From a virus, in IMG/VR virus record IMGVR_UViG_3300037258_000514, positions 62,001 to 126,000 of that record: 64,000 nucleotides of DNA; one strand, 5' to 3'. The notes beneath the pieces were generated by a model, which did not search any database, was not told the origin of the DNA, and saw only the letters and a program-made list of their open reading frames with translations. Position 1 is the first letter of the stretch, and every line of letters begins with the position of its first letter. The translations under genes were made by a program, and so were the position numbers. Shown piece after piece: positions 23,002-29,938 of the stretch.

Positions 23002-23096
23002 TGGTAGTGGACCGGGGAATCGAACCCGCGCCGTCGCTCTAATCTGGAGCTCTCCGGTGAGTATAAGGCACCGCCGCACATCCAGTGCTGTCCACC
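23002..23096 (-). tRNA. Aberrant tRNA-like gene, possible Ile(GAT)
   Basis: Acceptor GGTGGAC/GTCCACT pairs fully, T-loop TTCGATT, discriminator A and CCA are present. The 92-nt body is too long. The 3' half fits class I (arm GCTC-CAGATTA-GAGC, 5-nt variable loop), but about 24 extra nt forming GCAC-TGGAT-GTGC lie between acceptor and D-arm. It could instead be a class II fold with loop CCTTATACT. Probably inactive or unusual. Confidence 0.45.
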
Positions 23097-23097
23097 A

Positions 23098-23421
23098 TTA
23101 ACTTTCAAAACTTTTCAAATTTGCGTAAACTTCTGCGTCATGCAAACCTTCTGTTGTAAAAGGAAATCTTGCAATCGGACTAAAATCTTTTTCCAAGAAG
23201 TGCGGATCAAGTTTAATTCTGTCTTTAATACGCTCTTTCGTAGAACGATAAACTAAAATCTTCCTGCCATCGTAAGGAGTACAGCCTAAATATCTTGCCT
23301 GTACCACACATATACAGGATAAGCTCTTGATCTCTTTAATGTTGATTATAGAAAAGAGTTCAGGATTAGGATTCGGTGGATCAGTTTTGCCTGCACTACT
23401 ACCAAGTAAATTTATTCCCAT
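23098..23421 (-). CDS. Conserved hypothetical phage protein
   Basis: 107 aa from ATG 23421. ARYLGCTPYDGRKILVYRST and DPHFLEKDFSPIARFPFTTEG are blocks shared with hypothetical proteins of other phages. Function unknown. Ends 2 nt before the aberrant tRNA. Confidence 0.65.
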   Translation of the reverse strand: MGINLLGSSAGKTDPPNPNPELFSIINIKEIKSLSCICVVQARYLGCTPYDGRKILVYRSTKERIKDRIKLDPHFLEKDFSPIARFPFTTEGLHDAEVYANLKSFES

Positions 23422-23422
23422 T

Positions 23423-23794
23423 TTAGATATTCTCAAAAATTGGTATTCGCAAATCACATTTAGGATTCATCGAGTACTTTGTTCGGTACCAGTAAACGTA
23501 TGAATGCCATTTCGGATTGTAGTAAGCTTCTTTCTCTTCTTTGTTAAGTAACTTCATAAGAAGCTCAACGTTATCTACTATAATCTCGTCAGGTTGATCT
23601 TGCCAATCAGCCCACAATTTTTGTAATCCATCTTCTATCTCTAGAATTAGATCAGGATATTTTTCCACTAAGTGGAGTTCGACTCCACGTAAGTCTAAAC
23701 GATGTCGCGTTGTTCTGCGCGTATTGTAGTAGTTCTCTTGCTCAGGCGTTAGTTTTGCAATTCCGCACACGTGGCACCCCGGTGATCCGCACAT
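23423..23794 (-). CDS. Hypothetical protein
   Basis: 123 aa. N-terminal CGSPGCHVCG may bind metal; the C-terminus is Trp/Tyr-rich (PKWHSYVYWYRTKY). Function unknown. Confidence 0.6.
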   Translation of the reverse strand: MCGSPGCHVCGIAKLTPEQENYYNTRRTTRHRLDLRGVELHLVEKYPDLILEIEDGLQKLWADWQDQPDEIIVDNVELLMKLLNKEEKEAYYNPKWHSYVYWYRTKYSMNPKCDLRIPIFENI

Positions 23795-23801
23795 AAAGTT
23801 T

Positions 23802-23875
23802 TGGTGGCTCGTGACAGAATCGAACTGTCGTAGGTTGCTTATGAGACAACTGAACTACCACTGTTCTAACGAGCC
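23802..23875 (-). tRNA. tRNA-Met(CAT), elongator-type
   Basis: Acceptor GGCTCGT/ACGAGCC with a normal 1-72 pair, anticodon arm GTTGT-CTCATAA-GCAAC, T-arm GACAG-TTCGATT-CTGTC, CCA encoded. Could be tRNA-Ile2 if C34 is lysidinylated. Confidence 0.85.
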
Positions 23876-23884
23876 TCTAAATTT

Positions 23885-23962
23885 TGGCTGTGGGAGAGGG
23901 ATTCGAACCCCCGACCGTCACCTTAACAGGGTGCCGCTCTTACCGGACTGAGCTATCCCACA
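23885..23962 (-). tRNA. tRNA-Asn(GTT)
   Basis: Acceptor TGTGGGA/TCCCACA, anticodon loop CTGTTAA on CACC/GGTG, T-loop TTCGAAT, discriminator G, CCA encoded. The upstream endonuclease gene stops 10 nt inside it. Confidence 0.88.
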
Positions 23963-24579
23963 AAGTTTTTTGCTACTGCGATCCATTGTTGCGGATCGTT
24001 AAACATTTCTTTCCACTTAATACGCAAAACTTTCCAACCTTTGCTAATTAAGTAAGTATCTTTTCTCTGATCTCTTTCTTTAACTTCAATGTCTTCGTGT
24101 TGCTGGCCATCAATTTCAATTGCAAGCATTTTATTCTTCCAGGCGAAGTCAATTTTAAAAACTCCGGTCTGTAAGTTAAAATCATAATATTTATCTGTAA
24201 ATTCGTTTTCTATAACTTTCATGAAAAATTGTTCAGGATAAGATGGTTCGTTATTCCATTGACAAAATCCAATGTTATGTGCACGACCTTCGGCATGAGC
24301 CACTTTCATTTTTTCTGATAGTAGTTGTTTAGTTTCTTTTGTTTGAACTCTTCCTTGCCTGCCGCGTAATTTATTACTGCAACGTGCCGCGCTTAATGCT
24401 ACTCGAGGATCTTGTTTCGTTAATCCTTTATTCCAAGGAATGTTTCCTTTTGCTGATCCTGCTTTAAATGTTATTCCTGCCCCGTGCATTCTCCAGACGT
24501 GTGAAGCAAGTCCTCTTTCAGGTAATTCTTTTTCGCAATGATTGCATATTACTCGTGTTTTTGAAAGCGTATTATACAT
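23953..24579 (-). CDS. Vsr/DUF559-type homing endonuclease
   Basis: 208 aa from ATG 24579. N-terminal zinc finger (VICNHC...HVWRMHG), a KGNIPWNKGLTKQDPRV NUMOD-like linker, then the nuclease core VFKIDFAWKNKMLAIEIDGQQH (D and E plus QQH) and WKVLRIKWKEMF. Free-standing, its stop lying in tRNA-Asn. The start overlaps the structured element at 24586-24698. Confidence 0.85.
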   Translation of the reverse strand: MYNTLSKTRVICNHCEKELPERGLASHVWRMHGAGITFKAGSAKGNIPWNKGLTKQDPRVALSAARCSNKLRGRQGRVQTKETKQLLSEKMKVAHAEGRAHNIGFCQWNNEPSYPEQFFMKVIENEFTDKYYDFNLQTGVFKIDFAWKNKMLAIEIDGQQHEDIEVKERDQRKDTYLISKGWKVLRIKWKEMFNDPQQWIAVAKNFVG

Positions 24580-24585
24580 AAAAAC

Positions 24586-24698
24586 TTCTGCAACAGTTAT
24601 CCGCCTTTTACTAGCCACTAGTAGAACTATTGTATTGGAAGTCCGCGGTGCTCCCCTCATTCCTACTAGTGATAGCGAGCTATGAATCTGTTGCAGAA
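24586..24698 (-). ncRNA. Structured RNA closed by 11-bp inverted repeat
   Basis: TTCTGCAACAG (minus, right end) pairs perfectly with CTGTTGCAGAA; inside, CACTAGTAG pairs perfectly with CTACTAGTG; at the tip is one of the AGCACCNNGGA hairpins (24642-24652). It lies between the gene at 24704 and the endonuclease start. No gene. Class unknown. Confidence 0.5.
24642..24652 (-). repeat. AGCACCNNGGA hairpin loop, copy 1
   Basis: Loop AGCACCGCGGA closed by GGGG/CTTC at the tip of the 24586-24698 structure. Confidence 0.5.
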
Positions 24699-24703
24699 AG
24701 TTG

Positions 24704-24946
24704 TTATTCGACTAAGCTAAAGTCGACGTAAAAGCGTTTCTTAGCGTGTAATGCATCCACAAAAATCTTAAATGCATCCGGATTTGTAATCATCATTTGT
24801 ATTGAGCCTGAAGGTGTCCATTTCGACCAATCTGTGTTGTCACCTTCTTTATCATTTCCGGCAGTTAGTTTAACGTTGCCTGAACCTTCCGGAGATTCAT
24901 ATAACTCAACGCCTGTTACTCTAAACTTCGCTCTTACTTGTGCCAT
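24704..24946 (-). CDS. Conserved hypothetical phage protein
   Basis: 80 aa, MAQVRAKFRVTGVELYE, WTPSGSIQMMITNP and a C-terminal RFYVDFSLVE: a compact beta-rich domain seen in many phage genomes. Function unknown. Confidence 0.7.
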   Translation of the reverse strand: MAQVRAKFRVTGVELYESPEGSGNVKLTAGNDKEGDNTDWSKWTPSGSIQMMITNPDAFKIFVDALHAKKRFYVDFSLVE

Positions 24947-25013
24947 TTTATTTCTCGAAGCCGTATAGCTTTATCGGCTAAGAATTTTCTACGGTACTAC
25001 TCTCCGTAAGAAC

Positions 25014-25088
25014 TGGTTGCGGGGGTTGGATTTGCACCAACGTCTGCAGGTTATGAGCCTACCGTATGACCTACGCTACCACCCCGCG
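25014..25088 (-). tRNA. Initiator tRNA-fMet(CAT)
   Basis: Acceptor CGCGGGG/CCCCGCA leaves the 1-72 pair as C-A, the hallmark of bacterial initiators. Anticodon arm GTAGG-CTCATAA-CCTGC. The T-loop is TGCAAAT and the anticodon stem has AGG/CCT rather than the usual three G-C pairs. CCA encoded. The HNH gene overlaps it by 38 nt. Confidence 0.88.
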
Positions 25089-25557
25089 TCAAACTAATCT
25101 TGTTCCCGCGTTTCCATCCAAGTTCGTAAAACGAATTAAGTTCTGTTAGCCGAACTAACATTGTCTTCTTTTCGCTAACGTTGTAAATCCATCTTTTCCC
25201 GAAGTTTGGGTTTTGTTCTCCTAGTCTCCCATGTAACTGACGAGCTTTTTCTAATCCATGTTTTTCAACAGTTGCTTGCCATAAATTTTTTGTGACTGCT
25301 CCACAAGCAATTGCATCTTGCCTGTTCTCTGATGGTGTTCCCCAATACAAATGAAACGGATTATTGCATTTCTCATTGTGACAGGCATGACAAGCTTGTA
25401 TCCTATGACCTTTTGGAACAGTTGTATTAAGTATGTGTGCAAGCAATCCTCTGCATTGCTCGGAATTACATCCACGTTCAACGCAGAACTCATTTAGTTT
25501 GAGATGAGATTGTCGCTCACTTTTTGTAAGCAAAATATAGTCTTCAATCTTAATCAT
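25051..25557 (-). CDS. HNH homing endonuclease (family A)
   Basis: 168 aa. N-terminal MIKIEDYILLTKSERQSHLKL, zinc/HNH core CRGLLAHILNTTVPKGHRI and CHACHNEKCNNPFHLYWGTPSEN (about 55-80). One of six paralogues in the tRNA array (25051, 27872, 29111, 30758, 34827, 35873). Its last 12 codons and stop lie inside tRNA-fMet. Confidence 0.9.
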   Translation of the reverse strand: MIKIEDYILLTKSERQSHLKLNEFCVERGCNSEQCRGLLAHILNTTVPKGHRIQACHACHNEKCNNPFHLYWGTPSENRQDAIACGAVTKNLWQATVEKHGLEKARQLHGRLGEQNPNFGKRWIYNVSEKKTMLVRLTELNSFYELGWKRGNKISLTRGGSVGHTVGS

Positions 25558-26033
25558 GCTCCATCCCTGCGTGATACAACTAAACTTTTGTTTTTCTTTG
25601 CTTCGTTTTTCTTAAACTGTTCTCTTATTGCATTTGCAATATGAGGCAGCGCTGAAAGATCACGTCGACATTCTTCCAAAGAATAGCCAGCTTTCGCTGC
25701 TGCTGCGTCTGCTGTAAAACCTTGTATGTAACAAGTAACAAAATGATGCTCTTTCTTGTTCAACTTCTTCTCTTTTATTTTTCGTTGTTTACCTATTGCT
25801 AAGCAATCATCTACAAATTTGTTAAACTCTCCTTCACGAATTCCGTTGATAAGAGCATCGTATTTCTTGTTCGCTTCTTCATTCATCGCAGCTTGACTAT
25901 CTAAGAAAAGTCTCTGAAGATGAGGGGCCAAAGAAAGATGAAGATCTCTAACAGTTATTTTTAAATTTTGTATTTCAGTAAGTACTTGATCGAGCTTTAC
26001 TTTTTTTGGCTTTGCTTTTGTCTTTTTCTTCAT
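25554..26033 (-). CDS. Terminase small subunit-like HTH protein
   Basis: 159 aa from ATG 26033. After a Lys-rich start, the C-terminal LNKKEHHFVTCYIQGFTADAAAAKAGYS (about 101-128) followed by LSALPHIANAIREQ is the HTH pattern of phage terminase small subunits. No large subunit is seen nearby, so another DNA-binding role is possible. It overlaps the HNH start by 4 nt. Confidence 0.5.
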   Translation of the reverse strand: MKKKTKAKPKKVKLDQVLTEIQNLKITVRDLHLSLAPHLQRLFLDSQAAMNEEANKKYDALINGIREGEFNKFVDDCLAIGKQRKIKEKKLNKKEHHFVTCYIQGFTADAAAAKAGYSLEECRRDLSALPHIANAIREQFKKNEAKKNKSLVVSRRDGA

Positions 26034-26064
26034 ATGGTAAGCATTTATATATACCAATTACTTG

Positions 26065-26375
26065 TGCCACGTATTCTGTTGACAGGGACGTGGCCTAACC
26101 CCGCTACTTAGCGAACTAAGCAGCAGCAGCTTGCGACATCCATGCGCCCTGAGGGATCATGAAAGGAGCAATCTGAGCAGTTTTGTCTGCATTTACAATT
26201 AGCTTCTCGTTACGGTGAGCAGCTATTTCCGGCGTCGCAAACAATCTACCTTACCTCCGTCGAATCTAATTCATCCCCGTAATTAGCGTCGAGAATGTTT
26301 AGTTGGTGGAGATGGCGGGGTACTGCCCCCCGCGTCCGTCGGTATAGCACATTGTTTGATATACGGCGCACTGTC
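26065..26375 (-). ncRNA. ssrA: Circularly permuted (two-piece) tmRNA
   Basis: On the minus strand the acceptor piece (about 26375-26304, ending CATCTCC-A-CCA) precedes the coding piece (26278-26065, starting GGGGATGAATTAGATTCGACGG, a canonical tmRNA 5' end), separated by 25 nt. GGGGATG and CATCTCC pair over 7 bp with the alanine-identity G3-U70. CAAACAAT/ATTGTTTG plus CTA/TAG and TACC/GGTA form helix H2 between pieces. The T-arm GCGGGG-GGCAGTA-CCCCGC has a non-TTC loop. The tag frame runs from about GCA (ADKTAQIAP...) to ...WMSQAAAA and TAG. A GCCACGT/ACGTGGC hairpin closes the 3' side. Confidence 0.92.
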
Positions 26376-26981
26376 TTAAAACTTTAATTTCCTACCTAAT
26401 TGCCAACCCTGTGTAAGATATAGTGCGGTTTCTTCTTTTGCAACAGCTTTTGACTTTTTCTCTTTTGTATTAAAGATCCAGTTTGTTCCAAATCTGTTAT
26501 TTTTGCTTCCCTGTTTTAACATACTCATTAATTCACACGAGCTTTGTTTATGTTTACTCCCCGTCCATTTTCTCTGACCGCGCAAGCTTGCACTCAATGC
26601 AAGTTGTCTGCGAACGTCTGTATTACTATCTAACCAGATACGTAATTTTACGTAAGCTCTTTTCCCTCCAAGAAGTCTATTAAATTTGTTTTGTTTCTCT
26701 ACCCACTCCCATCCGCCCATACCTCCGTTGTTAAGATTATAACATAACGGATTTTCTTTTTCTGCTTCAACAAGTCGAGCCTCGAGCGCAAACATATCTT
26801 CTGCATTGTCGAAATCTGCAAGCACTTCTTTACTAAAATTTACTATGCCATGCTTCTTTATTGCGTACCAGAAAAGTACTCCTGATCCTAAGTAACTATC
26901 ATCAGGCTTTTCTGTTTTATGCGCTCCGATGTAAAACTTGTTATTCACTTTACATGTCGTTTTATAAACTGTATAGTGCAT
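26376..26981 (-). CDS. GIY-YIG homing endonuclease
   Basis: 201 aa. MHYTVYKTTCKVNNKFYIGAHKTEKPDDSYLGSG is the GIY-YIG module (residues 4-35), with the catalytic E in a VLADFDNAEDMFALEARLV helix, then basic NUMOD-like C-terminus (KHKQSSCELMSML...). Its stop abuts the acceptor piece of the tmRNA. Confidence 0.9.
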   Translation of the reverse strand: MHYTVYKTTCKVNNKFYIGAHKTEKPDDSYLGSGVLFWYAIKKHGIVNFSKEVLADFDNAEDMFALEARLVEAEKENPLCYNLNNGGMGGWEWVEKQNKFNRLLGGKRAYVKLRIWLDSNTDVRRQLALSASLRGQRKWTGSKHKQSSCELMSMLKQGSKNNRFGTNWIFNTKEKKSKAVAKEETALYLTQGWQLGRKLKF

Positions 26982-27003
26982 AGCAACAAACTTGTTTTAA
27001 ATA

Positions 27004-27069
27004 CAGGTAGTCCCACGAACAAGTACTTCGCAAGATTTTAATCCGTTAGTACTCTCGCCTTACTACCTG
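27004..27069 (-). ncRNA. Possible Y-RNA-like element, degenerate
   Basis: CAGGTAGT/ACTACCTG stem (8 bp) encloses AAGGCGAGA, a GTACT/AGTAC stem and TTGTTCGTGGG, echoing the UGGCGUA and UUGUUCC internal loop of the elements near the Ro gene. The YUACUUC box is missing. Weak candidate. Confidence 0.35.
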
Positions 27070-27075
27070 CATTAG

Positions 27076-27097
27076 GGCGACCAATAAACCAGCCGCC
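27076..27097 (-). ncRNA. GC-rich hairpin
   Basis: GGCGGCTGG-TTTA-TTGGTCGCC: a 9-bp stem with wobble pairs in the 27070-27146 spacer, next to CCTA...TAGG. Part of an uncharacterised structured spacer; no T-run. Confidence 0.4.
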
Positions 27098-27146
27098 TCC
27101 ACCATCCAGTCGGACCCTAATATACGCTAGGCCACTCCCCGAAACT

Positions 27147-27347
27147 TTAATCTCCTGTTACTTCCTCTTCTTTTTTTTCGGGCTCTTTAAACTCTGGAGT
27201 AAACTGTGTTTCGTTGTGTTTTAGGTCTGCAATAATTGCAGGCGTTGCATCTGAGTGTTTTACGGGAAGCATTTTACCACACCGTATGCAAGGCGATCCG
27301 GGTTGTTGATCCGGGGCATCATGAGAGCAAGTATCAAGATCAGCCAT
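27147..27347 (-). CDS. Small zinc-binding protein
   Basis: 66 aa from ATG 27347 (AGGAG, 8 nt). DTCSHDAPDQQPGSPCIRCGKMLP gives C-H-CxxC; acidic Glu/Lys C-terminus. Function unknown. Confidence 0.6.
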   Translation of the reverse strand: MADLDTCSHDAPDQQPGSPCIRCGKMLPVKHSDATPAIIADLKHNETQFTPEFKEPEKKEEEVTGD

Positions 27348-27357
27348 AGTAATTCTC

Positions 27358-27531
27358 CTAGTTAAAACTACCACCAGTCCAGTTTTTAATGTAAAAAAGA
27401 ATTGACCTAAAAACTTTTGAAAGAAGAAAGTAATAAAGTAAATACATTACTACGCCATCGTAGAAATAAGCTGAGAGCAGTGCTGCTGTTATATCTGATG
27501 TTGTTCGTTCTAAGAACGTTAATTTTTCCAT
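27358..27531 (-). CDS. Small membrane protein
   Basis: 57 aa from ATG 27531, 12 nt after the CCA of tRNA-Phe. Hydrophobic segment VVMYLLYYFLLSKVFRSILF. No ribosome site. Confidence 0.45.
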   Translation of the reverse strand: MEKLTFLERTTSDITAALLSAYFYDGVVMYLLYYFLLSKVFRSILFYIKNWTGGSFN

Positions 27532-27543
27532 AGTAGTAAAAAA

Positions 27544-27619
27544 TGGTGGACACTCCCGGAATCGAACCGGATTTTCTAGCTCTTCAGGCAAGCACATTGA
27601 CCTTCAATGTTAAGTGTCC
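27544..27619 (-). tRNA. tRNA-Phe(GAA)
   Basis: Acceptor GGACACT/AGTGTCC, D-arm ACAT/ATGT with GG, anticodon arm CTTGC-CTGAAGA-GCTAG (one T-T mismatch), T-loop TTCGATT, discriminator A, CCA encoded. Confidence 0.85.
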
Positions 27620-27621
27620 AT

Positions 27622-27858
27622 TTAACTCGCTATAACTTCTTTGACTACATGTCCTATGTGAGCAATACCTTTCGGTACACCACATTCGTTGCACATCCCG
27701 TATTTCTCGGGAAGCGGCTTGTTTGGATTGCAACAGTCGTGTCCACAGCGTTTACAAAATGGACGTTGAAGTCCGTTGTATGTTCGACACTTACAACATC
27801 CCCATCCCGGTAATAGATCTCTTACGTCGAGTAGTAACTGACATTGTTCTGTGTTCAT
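27622..27858 (-). CDS. Zinc-ribbon protein
   Basis: 78 aa from ATG 27858. GCCKCRTYNGLQRPFCKRCG is a RanBP2/zinc-ribbon type four-cysteine site, with a second CNEC pair. Function unknown. Confidence 0.6.
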   Translation of the reverse strand: MNTEQCQLLLDVRDLLPGWGCCKCRTYNGLQRPFCKRCGHDCCNPNKPLPEKYGMCNECGVPKGIAHIGHVVKEVIAS

Positions 27859-27864
27859 AAAATT

Positions 27865-27943
27865 TGGTGCCCTAGGTGGGATTCGAACCCACAAAATCTT
27901 CTGGGTCTAAGCCAGACGCCTTTTCCGATTTGACCACTAGGGC
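27865..27943 (-). tRNA. tRNA-Leu(TAG)
   Basis: Acceptor GCCCTAG/CTAGGGC, anticodon arm TCTGG-CTTAGAC-CCAGA, T-arm GTGGG-TTCGAAT-CCCAC, discriminator A, CCA encoded. The variable arm is short for a leucine tRNA. The HNH frame passes through nearly all of it. Confidence 0.85.
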
Positions 27944-28399
27944 CTCTTTACTATAAACTCCTTGTTTATGTAGGAGTTTAATAGAATCTGATATTTTTAG
28001 ACACTGTTCTTCAGGTTTTGGCTTTCCTTTATTACCACAACCATTCGTGTTTCCTCTGTGAGCTTGTCTTATTCGTGAAGCTTCTTCGCCATACTTTGCA
28101 ACTGTGTACTGCCAAACTGTTTTGTTATTTCGTCCGCTAGATATAGCATCCATTCTGTTTTCTCTAGGCGTACCCCAGTACACGTGAAATGGATTGCTAC
28201 ATTCTCCATTATGGCAAGCGTGACAAAGTTGAATTTTGTTTCCTCTTGGAATTGATGTATCCAAAATATAAGCTAGTAAGCCTTTTGAATAAACAGAAAC
28301 CCATCCCTCACCGCCACGATAAACACAAGGTTCATTAAGTTTTAAATGACGTTGTCTCTCGGCTTGGGATAGTAGAATATATTCTTCTATTCTAATCAT
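27872..28399 (-). CDS. HNH homing endonuclease (family A)
   Basis: 175 aa from ATG 28399. MIRIEEYILLSQAERQRHLK, then CHACHNGECSNPFHVYWGTPREN. The C-terminal about 22 residues are encoded by tRNA-Leu(TAG), with the stop 7 nt from its 3' end, so that part is probably incidental. Confidence 0.88.
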   Translation of the reverse strand: MIRIEEYILLSQAERQRHLKLNEPCVYRGGEGWVSVYSKGLLAYILDTSIPRGNKIQLCHACHNGECSNPFHVYWGTPRENRMDAISSGRNNKTVWQYTVAKYGEEASRIRQAHRGNTNGCGNKGKPKPEEQCLKISDSIKLLHKQGVYSKEALVVKSEKASGLDPEDFVGSNPT

Positions 28400-28442
28400 G
28401 CAGGCATTATAAATTAATTTAACGTGTCTACCAAGCATAAAT

Positions 28443-28520
28443 TGGTGCGCAGAGGGAGATTTGAACTCCCAAACAACTGATTCTCAACCAGTTAGGTATG
28501 CCTGTTCCCTTCATCTGCGC
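28443..28520 (-). tRNA. tRNA-Leu(GAG)
   Basis: Acceptor GCGCAGA/TCTGCGC, anticodon arm ACTGG-TTGAGAA-TCAGT, T-arm GGGAG-TTCAAAT-CTCCC, discriminator A, CCA encoded. Variable loop only about 5 nt. Confidence 0.82.
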
Positions 28521-28618
28521 AAATTTGTTCGGTAAGGTGATTCATGCGCAACAAACCCTCTCTCAAAAGAAGAAAAGCGTGTGCAGGATCTCCCTGTACA
28601 ACACAGCCTTACCGAATA

Positions 28619-28705
28619 TGGTGCATTGGGTTGGACTCGAACCAACGTAGCCACTATGGGCAACTGGGTTACAGCCAGTCTGTTTTGCCGCTCACACACC
28701 AATGC
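28619..28705 (-). tRNA. tRNA-Tyr(GTA)
   Basis: Class II: acceptor GCATTGG/CCAATGC, anticodon arm CTGG-CTGTAAC-CCAG, variable arm GCC/GGC, T-loop TTCGAGT, discriminator A, CCA encoded. Confidence 0.92.
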
Positions 28706-28709
28706 GAAA

Positions 28710-28925
28710 CTACTTAAAAAGTTCTTCGTAAGCTTGTATCATCGTAGTATACTTATTCAGAGGATGTTCATCTGTCCACTCAACTTCACAAACTTCCGTT
28801 TTCATTACTTTCGGCATAATACAACGGTTTGGGTAGTGAGTGTTTTCTATTACGCTTTCTATTTCTTCTGGCGAAAGCTTATCATGATTAACAATGAGTA
28901 TTTCTACTTTGTATACTGTAGTCAT
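28710..28925 (-). CDS. Conserved hypothetical phage protein
   Basis: 71 aa; YKVEILIVNHDKLSPEEIESVIENTHYPN is a familiar small-phage-protein block. Function unknown. Sits between tRNA-Ser(CGA) and tRNA-Tyr. Confidence 0.65.
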   Translation of the reverse strand: MTTVYKVEILIVNHDKLSPEEIESVIENTHYPNRCIMPKVMKTEVCEVEWTDEHPLNKYTTMIQAYEELFK

Positions 28926-28929
28926 AATC

Positions 28930-29021
28930 TGGAAGAGGGTAACGGAATTGAACCGTCTGTCTGCAATAGCAGCGCAGGTCCTGGGTTCGAGCCAAGTTGC
29001 CCACCATGAGCACTACCCTCT
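28930..29021 (-). tRNA. tRNA-Ser(CGA)
   Basis: Class II: acceptor AGAGGGT/ACCCTCT, anticodon arm CTTGG-CTCGAAC-CCAGG, variable arm with CTGC/GCAG, T-loop TTCAATT, discriminator T, CCA encoded. Its first base is also the last base of the preceding tRNA's CCA. Confidence 0.88.
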
Positions 29022-29109
29022 GGCGGTGAGAGCGAGAGTCGAACTCGCGCGTCCCTTGCGGGTACTCCTGCTTTCCAGACAGGTGCTTTTACCATTCAGC
29101 CATCTCACC
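29021..29109 (-). tRNA. tRNA-Ser(GGA)
   Basis: Class II: acceptor GGTGAGA/TCTCACC, anticodon arm CCTGT-CTGGAAA-GCAGG, variable arm CCCGCAAGGG, T-loop TTCGACT, discriminator G, CCA encoded. It shares base 29021 with tRNA-Ser(CGA). Confidence 0.92.
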
Positions 29110-29110
29110 T

Positions 29111-29659
29111 CTAAACTTGAGTATTTCTATCGCGTTTGTATTTTCCTTGCGCGTGTAATTCTTTAACAGCTGATGAGATCAACGCGTTCGTGCAACTAGC
29201 CCTTCCGCGCTGCCAATCAGGATAGTTGTTAATTTCTTCTTTTAAAATAAGTTTTTCACTTATTCCATTTGTAATCCAAATCTTTCCAAAAATAACTTGA
29301 CTTGCTTTTTGAATGTTTATCAAAGCATTTTGTCTTGCTAACGTTCGTGCTTTTTCTTCTCCATGTTTCGCTATTGATTTTTCCCAAATATTATGCTGGC
29401 TCCCGGCTTGTTTTGCGTCGTAAAAATTTTCGGTAGGCGTGCCCCAGTATAAGTGAAAAGGATTACTACATTTGTCATTATTACAAGCATGGCAAAGATA
29501 AATTGTATGTTTACTGGGAACTGTTGTATCAAGAATGTATGCGAGTAATCCTTTACACTCCGTTGAGTTACATCCTCTTTCTTCACACAGACTAGAAAGT
29601 TCAAGATGTGCCTGACGATCTACTTTTGTCTTTAAGATATACTCTTCTATTTTAATCAT
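29111..29659 (-). CDS. HNH homing endonuclease (family A)
   Basis: 182 aa. MIKIEEYILKTKVDRQAHLEL; core LCHACNNDKCSNPFHLYWGT. Stops 2 nt before tRNA-Ser(GGA), without overlapping it, unlike most paralogues. Confidence 0.9.
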   Translation of the reverse strand: MIKIEEYILKTKVDRQAHLELSSLCEERGCNSTECKGLLAYILDTTVPSKHTIYLCHACNNDKCSNPFHLYWGTPTENFYDAKQAGSQHNIWEKSIAKHGEEKARTLARQNALINIQKASQVIFGKIWITNGISEKLILKEEINNYPDWQRGRASCTNALISSAVKELHAQGKYKRDRNTQV

Positions 29660-29666
29660 AAGAAAT

Positions 29667-29761
29667 TGGAGGAGGGCCGGAGAGTTGAACTCCGTTATGC
29701 CAGGTGCTCTGACATTCGCCAGTTTTCAAAACTGGTGGCTGGACCGTGCGCCACGCCCTCC
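29667..29761 (-). tRNA. tRNA-Ser(TGA)
   Basis: Class II: acceptor GGAGGGC/GCCCTCC, anticodon arm CCAGT-TTTGAAA-ACTGG, long variable arm, T-loop TTCAACT, discriminator T, CCA encoded. Confidence 0.92.
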
Positions 29762-29931
29762 TAATATCGTGTACTAAACGTTAACTTTTTAATTTGTGCG
29801 CGTCTCATAATGTAGTTCTTTAAGAATGCAGCCTGACGAATTTTTCCTTCTTCAACGGCACGAATAGAAAAGTTGATCATTAGCTCAAAGAAACGTTCTT
29901 GCTGCTTGCGTAGTTCATTCAAACTAGGCAT
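29761..29931 (-). CDS. Small hypothetical protein
   Basis: 56 aa (MPSLNELRKQQERFFELMIN...), helical and basic. ATG 29931 lies 8 nt after the CCA of tRNA-Ser(GCT); its stop overlaps the first base of tRNA-Ser(TGA). No ribosome site. Confidence 0.5.
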   Translation of the reverse strand: MPSLNELRKQQERFFELMINFSIRAVEEGKIRQAAFLKNYIMRRAQIKKLTFSTRY

Positions 29932-29938
29932 AAGATTA

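Noticed and set aside
25251-25493. 80-codon alternative frame inside the HNH gene
   Set aside because: Overlaps the HNH core in another frame; same shadow occurs in paralogues (for example 29371-29604).
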